From an uncultured Candidatus Saccharibacteria bacterium (GTDB lineage Bacteria > Patescibacteriota > Saccharimonadia > Saccharimonadales > Saccharimonadaceae): a stretch of DNA of 64,000 bases. The stretch covers positions 1-64,000 of the forward strand of contig CAQRDK010000002.1 in NCBI GenBank assembly GCA_948868795.1, given 5' to 3'. Positions 21,230 to 29,273 of this stretch are shown piece after piece. A program made the translations under genes and the position numbers. Every line of letters begins with the position of its first letter. The stretch's first letter is position 1. The notes under the pieces were generated by a model that saw only the letters and a list, made by a program, of their open reading frames with translations, was not told the origin of the DNA and searched no databases.

Positions 21230-22996
21230 ATGAGAAGTTTATCGACACAACTAAAATCTGAAATTGGCAAAAAAGTTAGCGTAGCTGGCTGGGTGAATTC
21301 GCGCCGCGATCACGGCGGCCTTATCTTTATCGATCTTCGCGACCACAAGGGAATTATCCAGCTCGTCATTACTCCTGACACGACCGATGCCTTCAAAACT
21401 GCCGAATCTTTGCGCGATGAATTTGTTATCTCTGCTGAAGGTCTCGTCCGTGAGCGCGCCCCCGAGCTCAAAAACCCCAACATCGAGACCGGTGATCTCG
21501 AAATTGTCGTCGATAAACTCGAACTTATTAACCGCTCCGAGCCACTCCCGGTCAACACTCACGACGAAGGCGACGCTTCCGGCGAAGAGTTGCGCCTGAA
21601 ATATCGCTTCCTCGATCTGCGCCGTCCGTCGATGCTTCACATGCTTCAGCGCCGCGCCGAGTATTATCGCTTCATGCGCCGCTACATGGATGAACACGAT
21701 TTTATCGAAATCACAACTCCGATTCTTGCGAACTCTTCTCCGGAAGGCGCTCGCGACTTTCTCGTCCCGTCCCGCCTCCATCCGGGCCAATTCTACGCTC
21801 TCCCGCAGGCTCCGCAGCAGTTCAAGCAGCTTCTTATGGTCGGCGGCATCCCGCGCTATTATCAGATTGCGCCCTGCTTCCGCGATGAAGACCCGCGCGC
21901 CGATCGTCTTTATGGCGACTTCTATCAGCTCGACTGCGAGATGTCGTTCGTCGACGATGGTGAAGTTGTCCGCCAGACCGTCGAACCGCTTATTAAAGAC
22001 CTCGCGACGACTTTCGCCGGCAAAGAAATTATCACTCCCGAAGTTCGCCGCATTCCCTACAAGGAAGCCATGGAAACTTATGGCACCGACAAGCCCGACC
22101 TTCGCTATGGTCTCGAACTTATCGACCTCACCGAAGCTCTGAAAAATGTCGAATTCAAAGTTTTCCAGACGCCTTGCGTGAAGGCCATTTGCGTTCCTGG
22201 CGGCGCCAGCTTCACTCGTAAACAAATCGACGAGTTCACCGACCTTGCTCGCAAGAATGGCGCCGGCGGCCTCGCCTACATTCTTTATGAAAACGGCACC
22301 GTCCGCAGCCCGATTGCGAAGTTCCTGAAAGACGAAGAACTCGCCTCCATCCAGGAACTCACCGGCGCAAAGGACGGCGATGCGGTCTTCTTCGGTGCTG
22401 ACGAGCGCGAAAAAGTCAACAAGGTCCTCGGCGCGATGCGCATCGCCTTCGCTGATGCTCTCAATTTGAAAGACGACAACAAAATCGCTCTCTGCTGGAT
22501 CGTCGACTTTCCGTTCTACGAATGGGACGACGGCGCGAACAAGCTCGACTTCGGTCACAACCCCTTCTCCCTCCCGAAAGGCGGCCTGAAAACTCTTCGC
22601 GAAACCGAAAACAAGTTAGACATCGTCGCTGACCAGTACGATATGGTCATGAATGGCTACGAGATCTGCTCCGGCGCCGTCCGCAACTATAATCCAGAAA
22701 TCATGTATGAGGTTTTCGGCATCCTCGGCTACGACGAAAAGTATGTTGCCGAGCGCTTCGGCGGCATGCTAAACGCTTTCAAATTCGGCGCTCCGCCCCA
22801 TGCTGGCTGCGCCTTTGGTATTGACCGTATGTTTATGGTTCTTGAGGGAATTACTAACATTCGCGACATCGTCGCTTTCCCGAAGAACGGCTCCGGCGTT
22901 GACCTTATGATGAACTCCCCGTCCATCGTTGACGAAAAACAGCTCGAAGAGGCGCATCTCGCTCTCATCTCCGACGACGAAGACGCCGAAGAATAA
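21230..22996 (+). CDS. aspS: Aspartate-tRNA ligase
   Basis: The protein has 588 residues. An N-terminal OB-fold anticodon-binding domain (about 1-105, VAGWVNSRRDHGGLIFIDLRD) precedes the class II core. Motif 2 is CFRDEDPRADRLYGDFYQLD, and motif 3 lies in CAFGIDRMFMVLEG. The bacterial GAD insertion domain (about 280-400) is present. The start at 21230 is chosen because RSLSTQL follows and TATAAT lies seven bases upstream; the longer frame from 21185 has no support. It charges tRNA-Asp, and possibly tRNA-Asn if the enzyme is non-discriminating; no GatCAB genes are visible here to decide. Confidence 0.95.
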   Translation: MRSLSTQLKSEIGKKVSVAGWVNSRRDHGGLIFIDLRDHKGIIQLVITPDTTDAFKTAESLRDEFVISAEGLVRERAPELKNPNIETGDLEIVVDKLELINRSEPLPVNTHDEGDASGEELRLKYRFLDLRRPSMLHMLQRRAEYYRFMRRYMDEHDFIEITTPILANSSPEGARDFLVPSRLHPGQFYALPQAPQQFKQLLMVGGIPRYYQIAPCFRDEDPRADRLYGDFYQLDCEMSFVDDGEVVRQTVEPLIKDLATTFAGKEIITPEVRRIPYKEAMETYGTDKPDLRYGLELIDLTEALKNVEFKVFQTPCVKAICVPGGASFTRKQIDEFTDLARKNGAGGLAYILYENGTVRSPIAKFLKDEELASIQELTGAKDGDAVFFGADEREKVNKVLGAMRIAFADALNLKDDNKIALCWIVDFPFYEWDDGANKLDFGHNPFSLPKGGLKTLRETENKLDIVADQYDMVMNGYEICSGAVRNYNPEIMYEVFGILGYDEKYVAERFGGMLNAFKFGAPPHAGCAFGIDRMFMVLEGITNIRDIVAFPKNGSGVDLMMNSPSIVDEKQLEEAHLALISDDEDAEE

Positions 22997-23082
22997 TTTG
23001 TCGTCAAGCAGTCCGGCTCGACGTTAGCCAAAACTCGTCGCAGAAATCTTCCAGTCGCTGCCCTCTGTGTTATAATAACTCT

Positions 23083-24132
23083 ATGGTTTGTATTGCTGCG
23101 TTCATCATCCTCTGTCTAGTCGGTATCTTCGTCGCCTTCTTGAGCATCTTCCGCCGCGACATCGGTAAAAAATATTGGGCCGTCTTCAAAAAAGCTTGGG
23201 GGTGCGTCGGCAAAAAAGTCACTCTCCAAAAGTGCGAAACCAATTTCAAAGACGACGTCAAAAACTCCCTCCTCTCTAAAGTCGTCTTGAAACATCCGAA
23301 ATGGGTCAAGCCTCTCGGCGTCGCTATCGAAGTCAGCGCCGTCCTTATCGTCTTGGTTACGATTTGGTCGCTCGTCGAAGCCGTGAAGGCTATCCTCGCT
23401 CTCTGGGTTTTCGGCACTTGCAATGTCTCCCAGCCGGCCAGCTGCGCGCTCGGTGCCGAAGTTTGCGGCATTGATGCCGCCGAGCCGAAAAACCCGATCG
23501 AGTGGACTGGCCGTTGGTTCGGGGAATGGGGAGAGATTTTTGCGAACATCCCAGACCGCTTCCATTCCTGGGAAGCCGAAGATTATCTCGTCGAGCCATA
23601 TACCTTCGTCGCGAAATACGAAGACGGCAATCCGCTTGCGCTTGATATTTTCGATCCAGGCTGCGTGATTTGTATGCAGAGTTATCGAAATCAGAAATCT
23701 TCCGGTTTCTTCGAGAAATATAATACCGTTCCTATGATTTATGTTATCGAGCTTCCGGACGGCACGCCGAAGTTCCAGAACTCCGACCTCATTGCCCGCT
23801 ATTTCCACGCCGCCAACCTTCTCGACACGAACTACGCCGTCAAGATTCTTGACCGCCTCTTCACCGAATCCGATTCCAACGGGATTAACTATCAGACCGC
23901 TATGACCGGCATGTCTGCTGAAGACGCTGAGAAAACCCTCCAAAGCTGGCTGAAAGATTTTGACGCTACTGCGAAGGAAATCTCCGAGCTAGAAACTGCC
24001 GCCCATTCCGAAGAAGTTACTGAAATTATTTCCAAAGTTAAAAATATGGTCGACAATACCGTCCATGCCAAAGGTATCCCGACCTCGATTTATGACGGGA
24101 AGAAGCACAATGGGCTTTATAAGGCGAACTAG
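23083..24132 (+). CDS. Membrane protein with thioredoxin-like extracellular domain
   Basis: The protein has 349 residues with two hydrophobic segments (about 3-24 and 85-112). The C-terminal half resembles a thioredoxin fold. A CxxC pair occurs in DPGCVICMQSYRNQ (about 190-200), and a cis-proline-like GIPTSIYDGKKHNGLY lies near the end. The fold suggests a DsbA-type thiol oxidoreductase or protein-disulfide carrier at the membrane, though Trx-type motifs are weak outside these points. TATAAT lies six bases before the ATG. The next gene starts within its last 23 bases, so it leads a four-gene operon of membrane-associated proteins. Confidence 0.65.
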   Translation: MVCIAAFIILCLVGIFVAFLSIFRRDIGKKYWAVFKKAWGCVGKKVTLQKCETNFKDDVKNSLLSKVVLKHPKWVKPLGVAIEVSAVLIVLVTIWSLVEAVKAILALWVFGTCNVSQPASCALGAEVCGIDAAEPKNPIEWTGRWFGEWGEIFANIPDRFHSWEAEDYLVEPYTFVAKYEDGNPLALDIFDPGCVICMQSYRNQKSSGFFEKYNTVPMIYVIELPDGTPKFQNSDLIARYFHAANLLDTNYAVKILDRLFTESDSNGINYQTAMTGMSAEDAEKTLQSWLKDFDATAKEISELETAAHSEEVTEIISKVKNMVDNTVHAKGIPTSIYDGKKHNGLYKAN

Positions 24133-24688
24133 TCTTATCTTTGGCGCGGTCGCCCTCTTCGTCGCGGTGTTGGCTTTCTGTCCGGCCGCCGACGTTGGTG
24201 CCGTCAAAAATCCGACCTCCGTTGCCGAACATCCCGACGACAGCGAGGAAGAAGTTGACGAAGCCGCTCGCCTTAGCGCGGTCGCCGAAAACTGCTCTAA
24301 TATTAAATACGCACTTTCCCAGCTTCAACGCTCGGACTCTCGCACTCGTATCTATCTCGGCACTTCTTACGAAACAATCTCTGGCCGTTTCATTGTTCCG
24401 CTTAACCTTCGCCTTGAGCGCAACAATCGCCCCTCCGAGCAGCTTCTATCGATTCAGTCTGAGTTTATGACTTCTCTGGCGGATTTTCGCCTCGCCTACA
24501 CCGACTATATGCGAGATCTCGAAGCCCTGACTCTGATCGACTGCAGTGCTCAGCCGGCCGACTTTTACAAACACCTCGAAACCACCCGTGCGAAACGAGC
24601 TGCCCTTCAGTCTGTCACCCAGAAACTCAATACTCTCGCTGGCGAGCAATACCAGGCCGTCGTCGACCTCGAAAAGGAGCTCAAATGA
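24110..24688 (+). CDS. Secreted or membrane-anchored helical protein, unknown
   Basis: The start at 24110 (GFIRRTSLIFGAVALF) overlaps the end of the previous gene by 23 bases and has a GGGAAGAAG ribosome-binding site; the frame is open further up but a signal peptide begins here. The protein has 192 residues. The signal or anchor helix is about 3-28, ending FCPAADVGA. The rest is acidic then helical with two cysteines (ENCSNIKYALSQLQ and IDCSAQPADFYKHLE) that could form a disulfide, in line with the CxxC protein before it. I recognise no family. Confidence 0.6.
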   Translation: MGFIRRTSLIFGAVALFVAVLAFCPAADVGAVKNPTSVAEHPDDSEEEVDEAARLSAVAENCSNIKYALSQLQRSDSRTRIYLGTSYETISGRFIVPLNLRLERNNRPSEQLLSIQSEFMTSLADFRLAYTDYMRDLEALTLIDCSAQPADFYKHLETTRAKRAALQSVTQKLNTLAGEQYQAVVDLEKELK

Positions 24689-24747
24689 CAATCTCCGTCC
24701 TTCACGAATCAGCCATCCTCGCCGCACATGACGGAGGCATTTTATGA
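24685..24747 (+). CDS. Small 20-residue ORF translationally coupled on both sides
   Basis: The ORF MTISVLHESAILAAHDGGIL starts in an ATGA overlap with the stop of the previous gene and ends in an ATGA overlap with the start of the next. An AAGGAG ribosome-binding site lies five bases before its ATG. Such packing suggests that it is translated. The peptide has no obvious domain; it may simply keep ribosomes moving between the two neighbours. Confidence 0.45.
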   Translation: MTISVLHESAILAAHDGGIL

Positions 24748-25115
24748 CGCTCCAGACTCGCGGCGGCCGCAACCTCGCCCTGCTTGGGCTCGGCGCTATT
24801 CTTATCGCGCTCACGACCACCTCTATCGGCATCTATGTCTACCATAGCAGCGGCGATATTTACCTCGACCGCTCTCGACCCGGCTATCTGCCCGCCCCCG
24901 AAGAAGTCGAAGAGGAGCAGGAAATTAATTCGACTTATTCCTACCCTGACAACGGCCCGATCGACAAATCCGAGTTCAAGACCTACCTCGAAGAGCTCAA
25001 AGCCATCAATAACCGCCTAAAGGCCCTCGCCGACCCGTATTCTGCTGGTCCGCTTTCCGATGAATCTCTCGGCATCGCTCCGATGAAATCCGACAACGTC
25101 GACGAACCAAACTAA
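24744..25115 (+). CDS. Single-span membrane protein, unknown
   Basis: The protein has 123 residues, with one membrane helix (about 10-32, LALLGLGAILIALTTTSIGI) and an acidic extracellular part with a short helical region (SEFKTYLEELKAINNRLKAL). GGAGG lies seven bases before the ATG. It is the last gene of the cluster that begins at 23083. I recognise no family. Confidence 0.6.
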   Translation: MTLQTRGGRNLALLGLGAILIALTTTSIGIYVYHSSGDIYLDRSRPGYLPAPEEVEEEQEINSTYSYPDNGPIDKSEFKTYLEELKAINNRLKALADPYSAGPLSDESLGIAPMKSDNVDEPN

Positions 25116-25222
25116 TCCTACGACTTCCGCCCTCGTCCTCGCCCTCGTCGACCTTCATATCGTCAATAGCAGGCTTTTAGTATCACCCCATAATAAACCA
25201 CAAAATAACTTTTTATCTAGAC

Positions 25223-25251
25223 TTGCCAAAAGCACAATCCTCCGCTACAAT
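25223..25251 (+). promoter_or_regulatory. Promoter of FISUMP cassette 2
   Basis: TTGCCA (25223) and TACAAT (25246) have a 17-base spacer. The predicted start near 25258 coincides with the first base of the long leader stem. Between 25116 and 25222 I see no gene. Confidence 0.75.
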
Positions 25252-25257
25252 AGAAAT

Positions 25258-25429
25258 GTCTAGTTTTATCAATATAAGTGGTTAACACTTTTTTATATCA
25301 AGGATTAACTTCCTAATTACAATGAATCATGCATTGGAAGCGGCACCGCAACAATGTGCGTGATTTCGGCGTAAAACTGAAGTTAACCCATTGATAGGAC
25401 TAGACACCCTGCGGTGTCGCTTTTGTTTC
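25258..25429 (+). ncRNA. Structured leader RNA of FISUMP cassette 2, ending in a terminator
   Basis: The 5' end TCTAGT (25259-25264), then TATCAA and GGTTAAC, pairs with GTTAACC, TTGATA and ACTAGA (25399-25404) and closes the whole RNA. Smaller hairpins such as GCAC/GTGC lie inside. The hairpin GACACC-CTGC-GGTGTC (25403-25418) followed by GCTTTTGTTT is an intrinsic terminator. Its first two bases overlap the closing stem. A second GGTGTC at 25455-25460 could pair with GACACC instead and open the terminator. The layout matches the leader at 52884. It may be an attenuator or a stand-alone small RNA. Confidence 0.65.
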
Positions 25430-25484
25430 TAGCGAAATAATTAGCGGCCCAATCGGTGTCTATCATTTTAAAAGGAGGGCCGTG

Positions 25485-27131
25485 ATGCTAAAACGCCATA
25501 ATAAAAACCCTAACTCTTTGCGCAAGGAATCGTACTCTTCACCCGAGCAATCATACTCGCAACCTGGGAAAGTATACTCCGCGTCTAGAAAAACATACTC
25601 CAGAAAAATATCATGTTTTTCTATTGCGGGAATATGTTGTAAACTTTCTGGGGTATGCTTGCTCCTTCTAACCTTTCTCCTCATCAGCCCCACGACAACT
25701 TCTGCTAGTGCTCTAGAAGCTGAAGAATCGTCCGACGGCGCAAATTACGACGACCAAATCTCCGCCCAGTCAACCACTATCTCCACCATCAACATTTCCT
25801 TCTCTCCGACTTCCGGCTCCGCTTCGCTCACCCCGACTTCCACTAGCGGTGCTTCTGCCCTTATTTCCGTCAAAGCTACCGTTGGCGTAGAGAACTCTAG
25901 TGGCTATGTAGTCTATCTTGGCAGCACCAGCTCCGCCTTGACTGGTAAAACCACCAGCCAAACTATCCCCTCACTCTCCTCTTCTACGACTTATAGCAAT
26001 CTCCCTGTCAACACTTGGGGCTATAATGCTACGGAAACCACGACCGCTCCGACTAATCCTACCCTAAGCGCCATGCCAGCTAATACTCGCGGTATTACAA
26101 TCGGTTCCAACTCCTCCACCAACATCAAATCCGACAGCAAAACCTTCCAGCTCAGCTTCGCCGCCAACATCGGTCCCGACAAACCCGCCGACACCTACGA
26201 AAACCAAGTCACGCTCTCCGTTATCTCTAGCCCGCTAGAAATAACCGGTCTCAGCTCCATTTCCGACATGCAAGAAATGACGACCGCCATCTGCTCCGCC
26301 AGCGAAATTGGAGAAACCAAACAGCTCAGAGATGTCCGTGACGGCAAATACTACTGGGTTACTAAGCTCAAAGATAATAACTGCTGGATGACACAAAACT
26401 TGGCCCTTGATCTATCTACCTCGACGGCATTAACTCCGACAACATCAGACGTCTCTAGTAACTGGGTGCCGCAGTACTCTACCGCAACATCGGCCAATGT
26501 TAATACCGTAGATAGCACGTCCACAGCTATTCGTTCCTGGAACCTCGGTAACTATATTATTACAAACCCCACTTCAGCCTCTGATTGCGGAAATCCTAAA
26601 AACACACTCGCGAATTGCCCTTCCCAATTCACACCTATCGATTCTCGCACGGCTTCAAGCAACCCGAACTTCTACTCCAGTAACGGCAATAAAACATTTA
26701 ATCCCACAGAATATGACGCACACTACTCGGCAGGAAACTATTACACATGGAATGCGGCGACCGCTGGAACTGGCAAAACTAGTACTTCTGGTCAAGCCGC
26801 TGACAGTATCTGCCCAAAAGGCTGGCAATTACCAGTTAGTAATACTACGACATCGAAAAGTTTTAGCGGCCTAATAAGTGCCGGAAGCATTGGGACTAAC
26901 GTGTCTAAGATTACAAGTTCACCATACTTCTTCGTCAGAGGCGGCATGGTCGACCCGTCGTCGGGATACCTCTTTTCGCACGCTGGTACATATGGGCTGT
27001 ACTGGTCGTCGACACCGACCACGAATGCAAATAATGCCTATCGCCTCGATTTTAACTCAACTAGCTCGATTGCTCCGTCCGAAAGTTCCGCTCGCATATA
27101 CGGACATTCCGTCCGCTGCATCGCCAGGTAA
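25485..27131 (+). CDS. Secreted FISUMP-domain surface protein
   Basis: The protein has 548 residues from the ATG at 25485, which lies six bases after AGGAGG; a GTG directly before it is too close. A Ser/Tyr-rich N-terminal stretch of about 45 residues with SYSxPxKxYS-like repeats precedes the hydrophobic signal segment (about 55-72). An NTWGY-type domain (about 85-250) contains VNTWGYNA and GPDKPADTYENQVTLSV. The C-terminal FISUMP domain (about 265-548) has GKYYWVTKLKDNNCWMTQNL, SICPKGWQLP, FFVRGG, YWSSTP and HSVRCIAR. It is probably displayed on the cell surface for adhesion or recognition; that is inference from the family. A leader RNA precedes it and the palindromic element follows. Confidence 0.85.
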   Translation: MLKRHNKNPNSLRKESYSSPEQSYSQPGKVYSASRKTYSRKISCFSIAGICCKLSGVCLLLLTFLLISPTTTSASALEAEESSDGANYDDQISAQSTTISTINISFSPTSGSASLTPTSTSGASALISVKATVGVENSSGYVVYLGSTSSALTGKTTSQTIPSLSSSTTYSNLPVNTWGYNATETTTAPTNPTLSAMPANTRGITIGSNSSTNIKSDSKTFQLSFAANIGPDKPADTYENQVTLSVISSPLEITGLSSISDMQEMTTAICSASEIGETKQLRDVRDGKYYWVTKLKDNNCWMTQNLALDLSTSTALTPTTSDVSSNWVPQYSTATSANVNTVDSTSTAIRSWNLGNYIITNPTSASDCGNPKNTLANCPSQFTPIDSRTASSNPNFYSSNGNKTFNPTEYDAHYSAGNYYTWNAATAGTGKTSTSGQAADSICPKGWQLPVSNTTTSKSFSGLISAGSIGTNVSKITSSPYFFVRGGMVDPSSGYLFSHAGTYGLYWSSTPTTNANNAYRLDFNSTSSIAPSESSARIYGHSVRCIAR

Positions 27132-27236
27132 AACTCTACGACGGTTGTAGAGTTTAGGAACGGGCTAACAGGGGTGGAGAAAAATAAAAGTCTACAATGG
27201 TGATAGAGTTTGAAATTTTCTCGAATCTCTAGGTTT

Positions 27237-27417
27237 TCTCCGCCTCAGCCTCCGCAACCGCCAAATAGGTACACATATATAATATATACACGTCGATATA
27301 GCACATATTTATTCCTTTTTTACAATAAACATATAGATATCGCGATATTAAATAACTAATAAGTCTACCCAACAGGCTTAAACAGCTTATTTGGCGGGGC
27401 GGCGGCTGGGGCGGAGA
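27237..27417. repeat. Palindromic element, copy 2
   Basis: The ends are TCTCCGCCtCAGCC and GGCTGGGGCGGAGA, with CCGCCAAATA against TATTTGGCGG inside. The middle (ATATATAATATATA, GCACATA, TTATTCC, ATATCGCGATAT and the AAGTCTACCCAACAGgCTT hairpin) is nearly identical to copies 1 and 3. Similarity continues past the end as a GGCGGAGAAC and GGGAACTATA block near 27440-27478, shared with copy 3. A hairpin AAACTCTAC/GTAGAGTTT directly after the FISUMP stop (about 27130-27153) may terminate that transcript. Confidence 0.8.
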
Positions 27418-27543
27418 AGTATAATGCTCAAATAGTTGAGGCGGAGAACTACAGCAAGCAAAAAAGTAGGGAACTATAGCCCAGAAAGCCTACATAAATC
27501 AAGCAATAACGAAATAAAACATAGCAGAAACTGTATAGAAGTT

Positions 27544-27573
27544 AGCGGGAGCAGTTTGTCTCCCGCTATATTT
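27544..27573 (+). terminator. Intrinsic terminator in the 27.4-27.7 kb gap
   Basis: AGCGGGAG and CTCCCGCT form an 8-bp hairpin followed by ATATTTTAT. The preceding stretch (27418-27543) holds no convincing gene, so this may end a short RNA or read-through from the FISUMP cassette. Confidence 0.6.
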
Positions 27574-27690
27574 TATAAGCGGCTATGCTTGGTAAAAACC
27601 TCCAAAGTATGCTACGCTAGAACGCATAGTCTGGGCGACTAGTACATATGTAATGTAGAGTGGGAGTTAGATTTGGCGGAAAGGTTATTT

Positions 27691-27762
27691 ATGCTAAAAG
27701 CAGTAATTTCAAAACTCATTGATCTTCTGAAGAACCGCAAGGTGGGCCAGGCAAAAAAATGA
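27691..27762 (+). CDS. Small 23-residue amphipathic, basic peptide (candidate)
   Basis: A GGAAAGG ribosome-binding site lies six bases before the ATG, and a TATGCTACGCTAGAA promoter-like box is about 75 bases upstream. The peptide begins MLKAVISKLIDLLKNRK and ends in GQAKK. Its first 15 residues would form an amphipathic helix and its tail is basic. This resembles membrane-active peptides or type I toxins, but without homology evidence it could be a chance ORF. Confidence 0.35.
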   Translation: MLKAVISKLIDLLKNRKVGQAKK

Positions 27763-27878
27763 GCAAAAAATTATTGTTGCCAATGAGGTAAACATTACCA
27801 TCATTAACAACAAATAACTTATGTGTCTATCTAAATTGTACCTTACAAATGCGGTTATGTCTAGTAGTTTTCGCAGCC

Positions 27879-29222
27879 CTACTTCGCGTTCTCGGTCGCA
27901 TCTCTCGGCGCGTGGACGAACTGCGTCGCCGCCGATTCCTGATTCCCGGCGTAGACTAACTTCCTCAGCCACAAATCCGCCGGCCCGGCCGTCATCAACA
28001 AAACTAAATATCCCTTCTCGTGCCATTTCGGCAACTCCGCTGTTAGCTTATCATTCAATTCTGCCGCTTCCGCTACTTTCCGCGAAGCCGGAGCCAGCCG
28101 CTCGATAAAATCCGCCGGCGTGAGAACCTTTAGTGAAGGGTCTTCGCGTGTCAGATAAGTCGGCAGCCAGTATAACTTTGCCACCCCCTCAAAAGCCTCG
28201 GCATAGTCATCAGCCAGCTCGGACTGTCGAATGTTCTGGTGCGGCTCATACACGACGACCACGCCCTTCAGCCCGCGCCGCTCCGCCTCTTCGCGCGCAA
28301 TCTCGACCGTCGCCGCGACCTCTTCCGGATGGTGGGCGTAATCCGAATAATACCCTTCCGAGACTTGTTCAAACCTCCTCCCAACGCCAGGGAACTGGTT
28401 GATTGCTTCGACAATCTTCTTCCGCGACGACCGTGCCGCCGGCCCTGAAAACGCCGCAAACCTGCCTAGCCCGCGAGGCCTCGGCATAATCCTCTGCACG
28501 ACGTCAATCGCTAGCGTCGCGTCATACCGCCGCGCCTCGCCCGCAAGATCGACATCCGCCGCAATCTCATCCCCCCTGACGACCGTCTCGCTCTGCCGCT
28601 CGAACTGTCGGAACGCGTCCTGATACTCCTGCACCGTCGGATAAATATCCGGATGATCATAAGTCACGACCGGAATCGCCGCCAGCCACGGGTGATACGC
28701 CAAGAAGTTCCGGTCATACTCGTCCGCTTCGTAAATAAAATACTCAGACTTAGGGTCATACTTGCCCGCCTCTGCGAATGGCAAAGTCGTCCCGATCAGA
28801 TATGACACCGGAATCCCCAGCTTCATACACGCCCAGATAATCATCGCCGTAGTTGTCGTCTTCCCGTGCGTCCCTGCGACCGCAATCATCTTCAGCTTCA
28901 GCTTTTTCACCAAATAGCTAATCAGCTCGTCGCGCTTCGAAATATGCTTAATCTTCAATTTCTTCGCCATCAAAAGCTCCGGATGATCCTCCGGCAACGC
29001 CGACGTGTAGACAAACCAATCCACCCCCTCATTTTTCGCTCGCGCCTTGAGAAACTCGCCGTCCTGCTCCCCGAGATAAACCTTAATCCCGTTCGCGACC
29101 AGCTCATTCGTCACCGCTCCCGGCATCGCGTCCGACCCAAAAACTGTCATTCCCGCGTCCTTCGCCATCAGCGCCAGCGGCCCCATACCTGTTCCTGAAA
29201 TACCCGAAATATAAATATTCAT
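27879..29222 (-). CDS. murC: UDP-N-acetylmuramate-L-alanine ligase
   Basis: The protein has 447 residues. The Rossmann start NIYISGISGTGMGPLALMAK binds the UDP-sugar. The ATP-binding loop is AGTHGKTTTTAM (about 110-121), EADEYDRNFL follows, and the Mur ligase C-terminal domain has DYAHHPEEV and YEPHQNIRQ. It adds L-Ala to UDP-MurNAc in peptidoglycan synthesis. The start at 29222 is chosen because the family begins there and TACAAT lies six bases upstream, giving a leaderless transcript; the frame extends seven codons further without support. The gene stands alone and diverges from the gene at 29274. Confidence 0.93.
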   Translation of the reverse strand: MNIYISGISGTGMGPLALMAKDAGMTVFGSDAMPGAVTNELVANGIKVYLGEQDGEFLKARAKNEGVDWFVYTSALPEDHPELLMAKKLKIKHISKRDELISYLVKKLKLKMIAVAGTHGKTTTTAMIIWACMKLGIPVSYLIGTTLPFAEAGKYDPKSEYFIYEADEYDRNFLAYHPWLAAIPVVTYDHPDIYPTVQEYQDAFRQFERQSETVVRGDEIAADVDLAGEARRYDATLAIDVVQRIMPRPRGLGRFAAFSGPAARSSRKKIVEAINQFPGVGRRFEQVSEGYYSDYAHHPEEVAATVEIAREEAERRGLKGVVVVYEPHQNIRQSELADDYAEAFEGVAKLYWLPTYLTREDPSLKVLTPADFIERLAPASRKVAEAAELNDKLTAELPKWHEKGYLVLLMTAGPADLWLRKLVYAGNQESAATQFVHAPRDATENAK

Positions 29223-29273
29223 AAACTTATTGTAGCACAACATCTCCGTAGCATGCTATAATTATATATAACA

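Noticed and set aside
27436..27642. 68-codon ORF after palindromic element 2
   Set aside because: It begins inside repeat-derived sequence, crosses a terminator hairpin and has no ribosome-binding site.
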